Below, one piece after another: positions 1 through 5,485 of a stretch of 5,485 nucleotides of DNA; the stretch's first letter is position 1, and each line of letters begins with the position of its first letter. Both the position numbers and the translations under genes were made by a program. Under the pieces are notes generated by a model. That model was not told the origin of the DNA and did not search any database. It was given only the letters and a program-made list of their open reading frames with translations. The DNA comes from a bacterium (GTDB taxonomy: Bacteria > Cyanobacteriota > Vampirovibrionia > Gastranaerophilales > Gastranaerophilaceae), in NCBI GenBank assembly GCA_024408905.1, contig JAKSUP010000109.1, positions 1-5,485 of the forward strand. Reading direction: 5' to 3'.

Positions 1-55
1 TTCTGTATCACTAAATCCAAATTTTTTTATTTCAGAAAGGTTATATGATATTTTT
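1..55 (-). repeat. Exact 55-bp direct repeat, copy B (cut by window edge)
   Basis: These 55 bases are identical, base for base, to 514-568. The offset is 513 bp (171 codons), so the repeat is in frame. It encodes the start of the third protein unit, residues 231-248, and identity stops after base 55 (gtgtt against acgtc). Because the repeat runs into the window edge, its real length is unknown. Confidence 0.9.
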
Positions 56-744
56 GTGTTGAATGTCTGTTCCTTATTGCTATCAGCTTCTTTAGGTCTT
101 GAAGAATCTAATTTAGTACTAAAATTAAGGGGATTGAAAATTGGTGGACGCTTATAGTTTGTAAATAGAGTAATATCTGTTTTACCTAACGCATCTGCCA
201 GCTCTTTTAAATCGGATATATGTTTACCATTGATGAAGATACCCTCTTTTAAACCGTATGCTTTTTTGCCTTTTGTTAATGAATCAAAGCTATTAAAGTA
301 TTTATTCTTTTCTTCATTGGTAAAGCCATACCTGAATAAATCACTTTCACTATATGCCATTTTAGTAGTATCATTTTTGCCCAAAGCGTCAACAAGTTCT
401 TCCAATGATGTTACGGTTTTGCCATTAATAACAACACCTTGTTTTAAACCGTAACCTTTTAGAATTTGTCCATCAGGAGTTTTTGATTCAAAATAATTAA
501 AATATTTTTCAATTTCTGTATCACTAAATCCAAATTTTTTTATTTCAGAAAGGTTATATGATATTTTTACGTCCGGCTTATTATTGCTGTTTTTATTTGA
601 ATTTACAAATTGATCTGGTGCTGCATTTTCAGTAGCTTGTTCAAGTTGATTTTGAGTTGTATTTGGTTCTTTTTTTGTTGTATCACACATTAAATCAGCT
701 TTTGTAAAAGATAAGCGTTTACCAATGTTAAAATTATCAATCAT
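1..744 (-). CDS. Internally repeated protein of unknown function, N-terminal part (C terminus beyond window edge)
   Basis: The frame is open for 248 codons from the ATG at 744 to the left edge without a stop, so the C terminus is missing. The start is supported by AAGGAG at 751-756, six bases before the ATG. I do not recognise the family. Residues 1-60 are a polar, Asn/Gln/Lys-rich leader (MIDNFNIGKRLSF...) with no signal peptide or membrane segment, so a cytosolic location is likely. Three related units follow: residues 61-125, 129-190 and 232 onward (cut by the edge). Each has a FGFS/YGFT turn followed by KYFN and S-F/D-S-type residues, and the two complete units then have a YGLK-x-G-x-x-INGK segment and end with LEELVDALGK or LKELADALGK. 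A Lys/Pro/Ser-rich linker (about 191-230) separates units 2 and 3. The gene lies 189 nt beyond infB and probably has its own promoter. A structural or binding role is possible, but no function can be assigned. Confidence 0.8.
   Translation of the reverse strand, partial: MIDNFNIGKRLSFTKADLMCDTTKKEPNTTQNQLEQATENAAPDQFVNSNKNSNNKPDVKISYNLSEIKKFGFSDTEIEKYFNYFESKTPDGQILKGYGLKQGVVINGKTVTSLEELVDALGKNDTTKMAYSESDLFRYGFTNEEKNKYFNSFDSLTKGKKAYGLKEGIFINGKHISDLKELADALGKTDITLFTNYKRPPIFNPLNFSTKLDSSRPKEADSNKEQTFNTKISYNLSEIKKFGFSDTE
175..564 (-). repeat. Two diverged ~62-65-residue protein repeats in tandem
   Basis: Unit 1 is encoded by 370-564 (residues 61-125) and unit 2 by 175-360 (residues 129-190). They align with a single three-residue length difference: KYFN at 80-83 against 148-151, GYGLK against AYGLK, INGK at 106-109 against 171-174, and LVDALGK against LADALGK. 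A short shared DNA core, ttttaaaccgta, is still visible in both. The third unit starts at residue 232. Confidence 0.8.
514..568 (-). repeat. Exact 55-bp direct repeat, copy A
   Basis: This is the partner of the copy at 1-55. It encodes residues 60-77 of the repeat protein (KISYNLSEIKKFGFSDTE). Identity includes third codon positions. The middle protein unit (175-360) is clearly related in protein but diverged in DNA, so the two outer copies are closer to each other than to the one between them. Confidence 0.9.
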
Positions 745-853
745 ATTTTACTCCTTATGTTTATAGTATGTATAACGTCACATTTCATAAAAACTTTAGA
801 AGATTATTTTAGTATGGTAATGTAATATCCGATAGAAGGCAATAAAATCAATA

Positions 854-859
854 ATTATA
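854..859 (-). promoter_or_regulatory. Possible second -10 element for the repeat-protein gene
   Basis: A perfect TATAAT reads on the minus strand, about 110 nt before the start codon at 744. No good -35 lies at 16-18 nt (the 17-nt position reads TCGTTA), so it would need an activator, or it is a chance match in AT-rich DNA. It directly follows the phased TTACAAAA repeats. Confidence 0.3.
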
Positions 860-860
860 G

Positions 861-923
861 GTTTTGTAAATTTTTGTAACGACAATAAATCTAAATTTTA
901 GGGTATACTAATATTTACAAAAC
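861..923. repeat. 11-bp perfect inverted repeat with phased TTACAAAA copies (possible operator)
   Basis: gttttgtaaat at 861-871 and atttacaaaac at 913-923 are exact reverse complements separated by 41 bp. Inside the left part, TTACAAAA occurs twice in the same direction (862-869 and 872-879), 10 bp apart, which is one helical turn. A further half-site, TTTACA, lies at 928-933. The sites overlap or flank both candidate promoters of the repeat-protein gene, so binding by a regulator is possible. AT-richness makes chance matches more likely, and no known operator family is recognised. Confidence 0.4.
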
Positions 924-933
924 ACAATGTAAA
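905..933 (-). promoter_or_regulatory. Candidate sigma-70-type promoter for the repeat-protein gene
   Basis: On the minus strand, TTTACA (933-928, five of six matches to TTGACA) is followed after exactly 17 nt by TAGTAT (910-905, four of six matches to TATAAT). The -35 begins directly after the infB stop codon. Transcription would start near 898 and give a leader of about 150 nt, in which I see no known riboswitch. Confidence 0.45.
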
Positions 934-3468
934 CTATTCAAGTTCGGTTTTTTCAATTTCTTTTGTTGTATTAAATTCAACAATATCACCTTCTTCAATG
1001 TCATTGAATTTAACAAAAGAAATACCACATTCGAAGCCTTGCGCAACTTCTTTTACGTCATCTTTGAATCGTTTCAATTGGTCAATTTGACCTTTAAATA
1101 TTTCTACACCGTTACGGTAGATAGTTGCAGTGTCGTTTTTGTTAATCTTACCTTCTGTAACATAGCAACCGGCAATTTTAATTAACTTACCAATTGTAAA
1201 TATTTGTCTGATTTCAACTTTACCCGTTGCAACTTCTTTGATTTCAGGTGATAGAAGTGAAATCATTGTATGTTCAATATCTTCTAATATTTGATAAATA
1301 ATATCATATTTTTTGATTGTTACATTTTCTCTTTCAGCAGCAGCAACGGCGTTTGCATCTTCTTTTACGGTAAAACCTAAGATGATTGCATTTGATGCAG
1401 ATGCCAACATAACATCAGCCTCAGAAATATCACCAACGCCAACGTGTATAATTTTCGTAACAATTTCTTTAGATTCAAGCTGAGCAATAGATTGTGAGAC
1501 AGCCTCTGCTGAACCGTGTGTGTTAGCTTTGATAATCAAATTCAAGTGTGGAACGTCATCTTCAGCAACACCTGATTCGCGTCTCATGTGAGCAGGAAGC
1601 ATTGCATCAAGACGTTTGTCACGTTCTTTTTCTTTACGTTTATCAACAATAGCTTTCATTTCTTTTTCGTTTTTAACAACTTCAAATCTGTCACCGGCAT
1701 TAGGAACTTCCGTCAGACCTAAAATCTCTACAGGAGTTGAAGGTTCTGCTTTTTGAATTCTTTCGCCTGAATCTGATAACAAAGCCCTTACTCTGCCGCA
1801 AGCTGTTCCAACAACAACGCAATTGCCTGTTCTTAGTGTACCGTTTTGGACCAAAAGGGTTGCTACAGGGCCTTTACCTTTATCAAGATTAGCTTCAATC
1901 ACAACGCCGGATGCTTCAGCTTTAGGGTTTGCTTTCAAATCTTGAATATCAGCAACAAGCAAAACGTATTCTAAAAGTTCATCAATACCGTCACCCATTA
2001 ATGCTGAAACTTTTACTGTAATTGTTTCACCACCCCAAGCTTCAGGTACAAGACCGTGTTCTGTTAGTTGTTGCAATACTTTATCCGGGTTTGCATCAGG
2101 TTTATCGCATTTGTTAACAGCTACGATAATAGGTACTTCTGCTGCTTTTGCGTGGTTAATAGCTTCAATTGTTTGTGGCATTATACCATCATCTGCTGCA
2201 ACAACCAAAATTGCGATATCAGTAGCTTTTGCACCTCTGGCACGCATTTCCGTAAATGCTTCGTGCCCCGGTGTATCAACAAAAACGATTTTCTTTTCTT
2301 GTTTGTTATCAAGATAAACTGTATATGCACCGATTGATTGAGTTATACCACCAACTTCGGTTGCAACAATTTTGTGTTTTGAAGCTCTGATACTATCCAA
2401 TAGAGTTGTTTTACCGTGGTCAACGTGTCCCATAATTGAAACAACAGGAGCTCTTTTCTTCAAAAGTTTTTTATCAACTTCAGTTATTGCCTTTTGCTGT
2501 TCTTCTTTTTCAAGTTCTTCTTCCATAAAGGCATCAATATCTTCGTCAAGAACTTCAAGTTCGTATTCTGCACAAACTTTTTTGATTGTGTCGATGTCTA
2601 TCAATTGGTTAACAGTAGCCATTACTCCTTGGAACATTAAAAATCTTACGATTTCGGCAGGAGTTTTTTGAATTTTGTCGGCAAGTTCACTTATTGTCAT
2701 TGGTTTATTAACAATAACTTGTGTTATGGCTTCTTTTTCTTCTTCTTTATGGCTGCGTTTTTTATGTTTTTGTGCTGCAGCCTTCTCAAGAGAAATCATC
2801 TCTTGATCTTCTTTTTTAGAATTGTAATCTTTTTCTCTTTTTCTGTTATCAGCTTTCTTTTTAGACTGTCCTTTGCCTTCGTAGATTTCTTGTGGAATAA
2901 TTCTTCTTTCTACAAGTTTTTTCTCTCCGTTAGGTTTATTAAAAGGTTTTTTATCTTGTCTTTCAGGTTTTGACGCATCATTTTGAACATCTGTTTTTTG
3001 AGGAGCGCGCCTTACAATTTCTATTCTTGATTTATTTGGATATTCTATTTTTGTGCGTTCAATTCTTATAGCAGGTTTTTCTGCCTTTTTAACAATAGGT
3101 TCTTCTTTTTGAACTTCAAGCTTTTCTGTTTTCGGCCTGTCAACAATTTCGAGCTTTGGAGCTTTTTCTACCTTTTGAACACGTTCAATTCTTTCAACTT
3201 TTTCAATTTTTGCTGGTTTGGATGGTTCTGTTTTAATAACTTCAGGTTCTTCGTTAGTTGTTTTAGCTTTTTTTACAATAAATGCTTTTTTAGGGGTGCT
3301 TTTTTTAGGTTCTATTCCCAAATGTTCTTTTAGCTTTCTGATTTGATCAGGAGCGACTGTATTAGAATGCGATTTTACAGTTATTGAAATTTCTGCAAAT
3401 TTTTCAATAACTTCTTTGCTTGTCAAATTGAGTTCTTTGGCCAATTCACTAACTCTAATACTGTCCAT
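934..3468 (-). CDS. infB: Translation initiation factor IF-2
   Basis: IF2 is the GTPase that brings fMet-tRNA to the 30S subunit and promotes 50S joining in the cytoplasm. At 844 residues it is of normal length. Residues 1-52 ([13 protein letters not shown]...) form an IF2_N domain, and a second IF2_N-like segment lies at about 254-305. Between them is a long Lys/Glu-rich, probably disordered linker (about 54-250). The G domain has GHVDHGKT (347-354), switch [11 protein letters not shown] (373-382), DTPGH (398-402), NKCD (452-455) and SAL (488-490). Domain II follows, then domain III with [10 protein letters not shown] (648-657). The C-terminal fMet-tRNA-binding domain has GFECGI (811-816) and ends with an [12 protein letters not shown] motif. 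The ATG at 3468 is preceded by AAGGA with a 7-nt spacer and lies 14 nt inside the end of ylxR, indicating translational coupling. S378 stands where His is usual (GGITQHIGAY). rbfA does not follow it. Confidence 0.98.
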   Translation of the reverse strand: MDSIRVSELAKELNLTSKEVIEKFAEISITVKSHSNTVAPDQIRKLKEHLGIEPKKSTPKKAFIVKKAKTTNEEPEVIKTEPSKPAKIEKVERIERVQKVEKAPKLEIVDRPKTEKLEVQKEEPIVKKAEKPAIRIERTKIEYPNKSRIEIVRRAPQKTDVQNDASKPERQDKKPFNKPNGEKKLVERRIIPQEIYEGKGQSKKKADNRKREKDYNSKKEDQEMISLEKAAAQKHKKRSHKEEEKEAITQVIVNKPMTISELADKIQKTPAEIVRFLMFQGVMATVNQLIDIDTIKKVCAEYELEVLDEDIDAFMEEELEKEEQQKAITEVDKKLLKKRAPVVSIMGHVDHGKTTLLDSIRASKHKIVATEVGGITQSIGAYTVYLDNKQEKKIVFVDTPGHEAFTEMRARGAKATDIAILVVAADDGIMPQTIEAINHAKAAEVPIIVAVNKCDKPDANPDKVLQQLTEHGLVPEAWGGETITVKVSALMGDGIDELLEYVLLVADIQDLKANPKAEASGVVIEANLDKGKGPVATLLVQNGTLRTGNCVVVGTACGRVRALLSDSGERIQKAEPSTPVEILGLTEVPNAGDRFEVVKNEKEMKAIVDKRKEKERDKRLDAMLPAHMRRESGVAEDDVPHLNLIIKANTHGSAEAVSQSIAQLESKEIVTKIIHVGVGDISEADVMLASASNAIILGFTVKEDANAVAAAERENVTIKKYDIIYQILEDIEHTMISLLSPEIKEVATGKVEIRQIFTIGKLIKIAGCYVTEGKINKNDTATIYRNGVEIFKGQIDQLKRFKDDVKEVAQGFECGISFVKFNDIEEGDIVEFNTTKEIEKTELE

Positions 3469-3697
3469 CCAATATTCCTTTCAAATCCTCGTTTGATTTT
3501 AATGCACGATTTAATTTATTTTTTTTCAATGCTGTTTCTATACAGTCATGATTATAACAAAGATATGCAGATCTGCCAAATGTTTTAGAATTTGGGTTTA
3601 GAATAATATGACCGGTCTGAAAGTCTTTTGTTAGTCTAATCATGCTTTCTCGGTCTTTTATTTCACCACAACCTACGCATTTTCTTTGTTTATTCAT
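3455..3697 (-). CDS. ylxR: YlxR family RNA-binding protein (DUF448)
   Basis: This is an 80-residue protein of the YlxR family, small RNA-binding proteins encoded just before infB. The Bacillus subtilis member has been described as an RNase P modulator (RnpM); whether this one acts the same way is inference. Visible family features are RKCVGCGE (6-12), a following MIRL, and GRSAYLCYNHDC (41-52), where the family usually has GRGAY. Four cysteines (C7, C10, C47, C52) form two pairs that could hold a metal. I chose the ATG at 3697 because RKCVGC then sits near the N terminus, as in relatives. A TTG six codons upstream (3715) is in frame but has no ribosome binding site. The ATG also lacks a Shine-Dalgarno sequence, but an extended -10 lies exactly placed for a leaderless transcript. 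The 3' end overlaps infB by 14 nt. Confidence 0.93.
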   Translation of the reverse strand: MNKQRKCVGCGEIKDRESMIRLTKDFQTGHIILNPNSKTFGRSAYLCYNHDCIETALKKNKLNRALKSNEDLKGILDGQY

Positions 3698-3703
3698 ACA
3701 GCT

Positions 3704-3732
3704 TTTATACCACAAACATGTTTTGACATAAA
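3704..3732 (-). promoter_or_regulatory. Candidate extended -10 promoter for ylxR-infB, possibly leaderless
   Basis: On the minus strand TGGTATAAA (3712-3704) matches the extended -10 pattern TGnTATAAT with one change. At 17 nt upstream stands TTTATG (3732-3727), a weak three-of-six -35. Only AGCTGT (3703-3698) separates the -10 from the ATG at 3697, so the expected first transcribed base is the A of that ATG. This fits the absence of a Shine-Dalgarno sequence before ylxR. In AT-rich DNA a chance match cannot be excluded. Confidence 0.4.
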
Positions 3733-3757
3733 GCTTATGAGTATATGCGAAATTTGT

Positions 3758-4336
3758 TTATAAACCAAGCTGTTTAAGAACAGAAAAAACAGCATCTGAA
3801 TCTAAACCAATAATATTTTCCAAACTGCCTTCGTATTTTGCAATGTAGCCATCAGGCATTTCCTGTATGCCATAACTTCCGGCTTTATCCAACGGGTTAT
3901 ATTTATCAATGTAAAAATTGATTTGTTCATCAGTCAGCTTGCAAAACTTAACGTAACTTGTAGTTGATAGTAATGCTGCACGATTAGTTTTTGTATTAAT
4001 TCCACAAATTGATGTTACGACAGAATGTGTGTTTTCTGAAAGTTCAGAGAGCATTTTAAACGCTTCTTCTTTAGAATGAGGTTTTCCCAAAATTTTGTTG
4101 TGCAAAACAACGACTGTATCTGCTCCGATTACAATTTCATCGTGTCCTACTCTGTGTACAACATCAAGGGCTTTTTGTGTTGCCAAGTCTTCTATCGCAT
4201 CATATGAAAAAATATCTGATTCAAGTTTTTCGTCATAATTTGAAGGTATAATTTCGAAATTAAAACCTTCTTTTTGGGAAAGCTCAGTCATAATCTTTTT
4301 TCTTCGTGGTGAATTTGATGCAAGTATTATTTTCAT
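3758..4336 (-). CDS. maf: Maf-type nucleoside triphosphate pyrophosphatase
   Basis: Maf proteins hydrolyse dTTP, UTP or modified nucleotides to the monophosphate and pyrophosphate. They are thought to clean the nucleotide pool, and some have been linked to septum inhibition. The 192 residues match the family length. Visible motifs are ILASNSPRR (4-12, the phosphate-binding N terminus), YDE (34-36), IGADTVV (70-76, with catalytic-type D73), GKPHSKEEA (84-92), DKAGSYGIQ (150-158) and GSLENIIGLD (170-179). The GIQ after DKAG resembles the dTTP/UTP-specific YhdE type rather than the m7GTP-specific YceF type; this substrate assignment is inferred. The terminal motif has GLD where GLP is usual. The ATG at 4336 is preceded by AAAGAG with a 7-nt spacer. 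It starts 21 nt after the upstream orphan gene and ends 60 nt before ylxR. Confidence 0.95.
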   Translation of the reverse strand: MKIILASNSPRRKKIMTELSQKEGFNFEIIPSNYDEKLESDIFSYDAIEDLATQKALDVVHRVGHDEIVIGADTVVVLHNKILGKPHSKEEAFKMLSELSENTHSVVTSICGINTKTNRAALLSTTSYVKFCKLTDEQINFYIDKYNPLDKAGSYGIQEMPDGYIAKYEGSLENIIGLDSDAVFSVLKQLGL

Positions 4337-4357
4337 TTAATTACTCTTTCTATATTT

Positions 4358-4834
4358 TTAACAGAGTTTTAAACTTTTTAGCCCTTCTTTTGTAAAACCT
4401 TGTATTATAGAAAAGTGTTTTTCAACAATGTTTTCATTGCTAAACTCTTTCAAACCAGTTTTAATATATTTTTCAGCTTTTTTAACAACGCTTTTTGCTG
4501 TTTTATACCATGGTTTTTTAAGAATTTCTATTTGACCATCACAGTTGTTAATTTTTATTTCTAAATTGTTCATTTGTATATAGCTGTTTCCTTGCAAAAG
4601 AACTGTTGGTAAATAGTTCTTTTGTGGTAACCACCTTCCATCCATAAAGTAGCCTTTGTTGTCGATATAGACTCTGCTTAAAATCTTTGATTCAAAAGTT
4701 TTAGGATTTGGGTTCGTGTAAACTGTTTGCTCATTCATCTTGGTTAATAGCTTTTGCATATTTGCATAACTTGTTTTGGATAAAAAATATTGTTTTGATG
4801 AAAATATTGGGGAATTAGTTGATGTAACTTTCAT
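4358..4834 (-). CDS. Hypothetical protein, unrecognised family
   Basis: This is a 158-residue protein that I do not recognise. It has a strong ribosome binding site, AAGGAG at 4841-4846, six bases before the ATG at 4834. It sits 16 nt after the radical SAM gene and 21 nt before maf, so it is very likely a real gene in the same transcript. There is no signal peptide or membrane segment. Residues 1-40 are Ser/Thr/Asn-rich (MKVTSTNSPIFSSKQYF...). The middle, 52-95, looks like short beta strands with aromatic residues (RVYIDNKGYFMDGRWLP, then SYIQMNNLEIKI). Residues 110-158 are Lys-rich and probably helical, ending in Cys. Three cysteines or fewer and no catalytic motif are visible, so no function can be given. 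Confidence 0.8.
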   Translation of the reverse strand: MKVTSTNSPIFSSKQYFLSKTSYANMQKLLTKMNEQTVYTNPNPKTFESKILSRVYIDNKGYFMDGRWLPQKNYLPTVLLQGNSYIQMNNLEIKINNCDGQIEILKKPWYKTAKSVVKKAEKYIKTGLKEFSNENIVEKHFSIIQGFTKEGLKSLKLC

Positions 4835-4850
4835 AATTTTCTCCTTGATT

Positions 4851-5480
4851 TTAATATCCGTTAGTTATAAATTCTCTGTTTCTGAATTTTGCTCCAAGTT
4901 CAGAGGCAATTTTTTCACAATTTTGGGCATTTACAATAATATTTTTGTCGAAGCCCGTCACGATACTTGCAGAAGTTTTTATTCCAACGTCATTACATGC
5001 TTTAATAAAGTTTTTAACTTCTTCATAAGCATTTTCGATTTTAGGCTGACAAATTTCATCATATTGTTCTGCGTTGTCTGAATTTAGGCTGATAGATGCT
5101 TCATCTAACAAGTCTTTAAATTCTTCAGCAACATTATATTTATAAATAGCGTTAGCATGCCCGTTTGTATTAACCCTAATTTTAATTTCAGGGTAATTTT
5201 TTCTTAAGTATTGAGCAAATTCTTTCATCATATCTTTTTTTAAGAAAGGTTCTCCATATCCACAAAAAACAACTTGCTCAGGGGTTGGGGTATACTTTTT
5301 GAACTGTTCAATAACATCATCTAACGTATAATTATCATCGTGCCACATATCAGACCCACAAACATCATCTTTTTGTTCTCTCAAGCAAAACACGCAAGAA
5401 TTTGTGCAGGCATTTGTAAGATTTACATAAACAGTTTTTGGCGATTTTTCGTTATTAATAGAATATACGAGTGTGTACAT
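4851..5480 (-). CDS. Radical SAM protein, TatD-associated type
   Basis: This 209-residue protein belongs to the radical SAM superfamily, which uses a 4Fe-4S cluster to cleave S-adenosylmethionine into a reactive radical. The cluster motif CTNSCVFC gives C25, C29 and C32 (CxxxCxxC). CGYGEP (73-78) is the SAM-binding GGEP-like motif, and NTNGH (104-108) and SISLNSDN (129-136) are typical strand ends of the barrel. The short length and the YVNLTNACTNSCVFC-like N terminus resemble the family found beside or fused to TatD nucleases (TatD-linked radical SAM). Its substrate is not established. There is no room for a SPASM-type extension. The ATG at 5480 gives the family's usual length, but only five bases remain upstream, so a ribosome binding site cannot be seen and a slightly earlier start is possible. 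The stop is 16 nt before the next gene. A tatD partner would be expected just beyond the right edge. Confidence 0.9.
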   Translation of the reverse strand: MYTLVYSINNEKSPKTVYVNLTNACTNSCVFCLREQKDDVCGSDMWHDDNYTLDDVIEQFKKYTPTPEQVVFCGYGEPFLKKDMMKEFAQYLRKNYPEIKIRVNTNGHANAIYKYNVAEEFKDLLDEASISLNSDNAEQYDEICQPKIENAYEEVKNFIKACNDVGIKTSASIVTGFDKNIIVNAQNCEKIASELGAKFRNREFITNGY

Positions 5481-5485
5481 TTTAT

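Noticed and set aside
230..454. Plus-strand open frame of 74 codons
   Set aside because: It is antisense to the repeat-protein gene, which has a strong ribosome binding site and clear protein repeats. The plus-strand frame shows no family features.
1..568. CRISPR-like or mobile-element repeats
   Set aside because: The repeats are in frame, inside a continuous coding sequence, spaced by related protein units, with no palindromic repeat, terminal inverted repeats or transposase.
861..933. Intrinsic terminator after infB
   Set aside because: TTTACA/TGTAAA (914-933) and the 11-bp inverted repeat can pair, but the stems are AT-only or nearly so and no U-run follows either of them.
2700..2799. 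Internal start giving a short IF2 isoform (Met224 or Met257)
   Set aside because: Neither Met has a convincing Shine-Dalgarno sequence upstream. Met224 has only a weak AAGAG directly against the codon.
2068..2973. Several plus-strand open frames of 68-101 codons across 2068-2337, 2372-2671 and 2668-2973
   Set aside because: They lie entirely antisense to infB, whose protein is unmistakable. Their Phe/Ser/Cys-rich composition is what the complement of Lys/Glu-rich codons gives, and no domain is visible.
3109..3333. Plus-strand Phe-rich open frame
   Set aside because: It is the complement of the Lys/Glu-rich IF2 linker and resembles a membrane protein only because of that composition.
3698..3715. 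TTG start for ylxR six codons upstream of the ATG
   Set aside because: There is no ribosome binding site before it, it would add residues not seen in the family, and the extended -10 would lie inside the coding region.
3723..3750. TTGACA on the plus strand between maf and ylxR as a promoter
   Set aside because: The only -10-like hexamer, TATATG, is just 13 nt away, and no plus-strand gene follows.
4776..5081. Plus-strand open frame of 101 codons
   Set aside because: It overlaps the ends of two supported minus-strand genes and has no plausible start context or family features.

Overview
All recognisable genes in this window lie on the minus strand, so they read from high to low coordinates: a radical SAM protein of the TatD-linked type (4851-5480), an unrecognised 158-residue protein (4358-4834), a Maf-type nucleotide pyrophosphatase (3758-4336), ylxR (3455-3697), infB for translation initiation factor IF2 (934-3468), and the N-terminal 248 residues of an unrecognised internally repeated protein (1-744) that runs off the left edge. 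The DNA is AT-rich, codon use is A/T-ending and the code looks standard. Host assignment is uncertain. A low-GC bacterium with a TatD-linked radical SAM gene and lineage-specific cytosolic proteins would fit gut Gastranaerophilales (Melainabacteria-type non-photosynthetic cyanobacteria) or a clostridial lineage. That is an impression, not a proof.

Layout. From 5480 down to 3758 three genes are packed with gaps of 16 and 21 nt and probably form one transcript. A 60-nt gap holding a possible extended -10 promoter separates maf from ylxR. ylxR and infB overlap by 14 nt, the conserved translational coupling of this pair. infB ends at 934. A 189-nt non-coding stretch (745-933) follows, with two possible promoters, phased TTACAAAA repeats and an 11-bp inverted repeat. 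The repeat protein then starts at 744 behind a strong AAGGAG ribosome binding site.

How they work together. ylxR-infB is the familiar RNA-binding protein plus initiation factor pair. The usual upstream nusA and downstream rbfA are not at this locus: maf and an orphan gene stand upstream, and the repeat protein stands downstream. Maf (nucleotide-pool hygiene or division control) and the TatD-linked radical SAM protein are housekeeping or accessory enzymes without an obvious shared pathway.

I see no RNA gene, mobile element, CRISPR array or convincing intrinsic terminator. No clear new biological system is visible. The least explained parts are the repeat protein at the left edge, with a 55-bp stretch repeated exactly 513 bp away, and the orphan gene between the radical SAM gene and maf.
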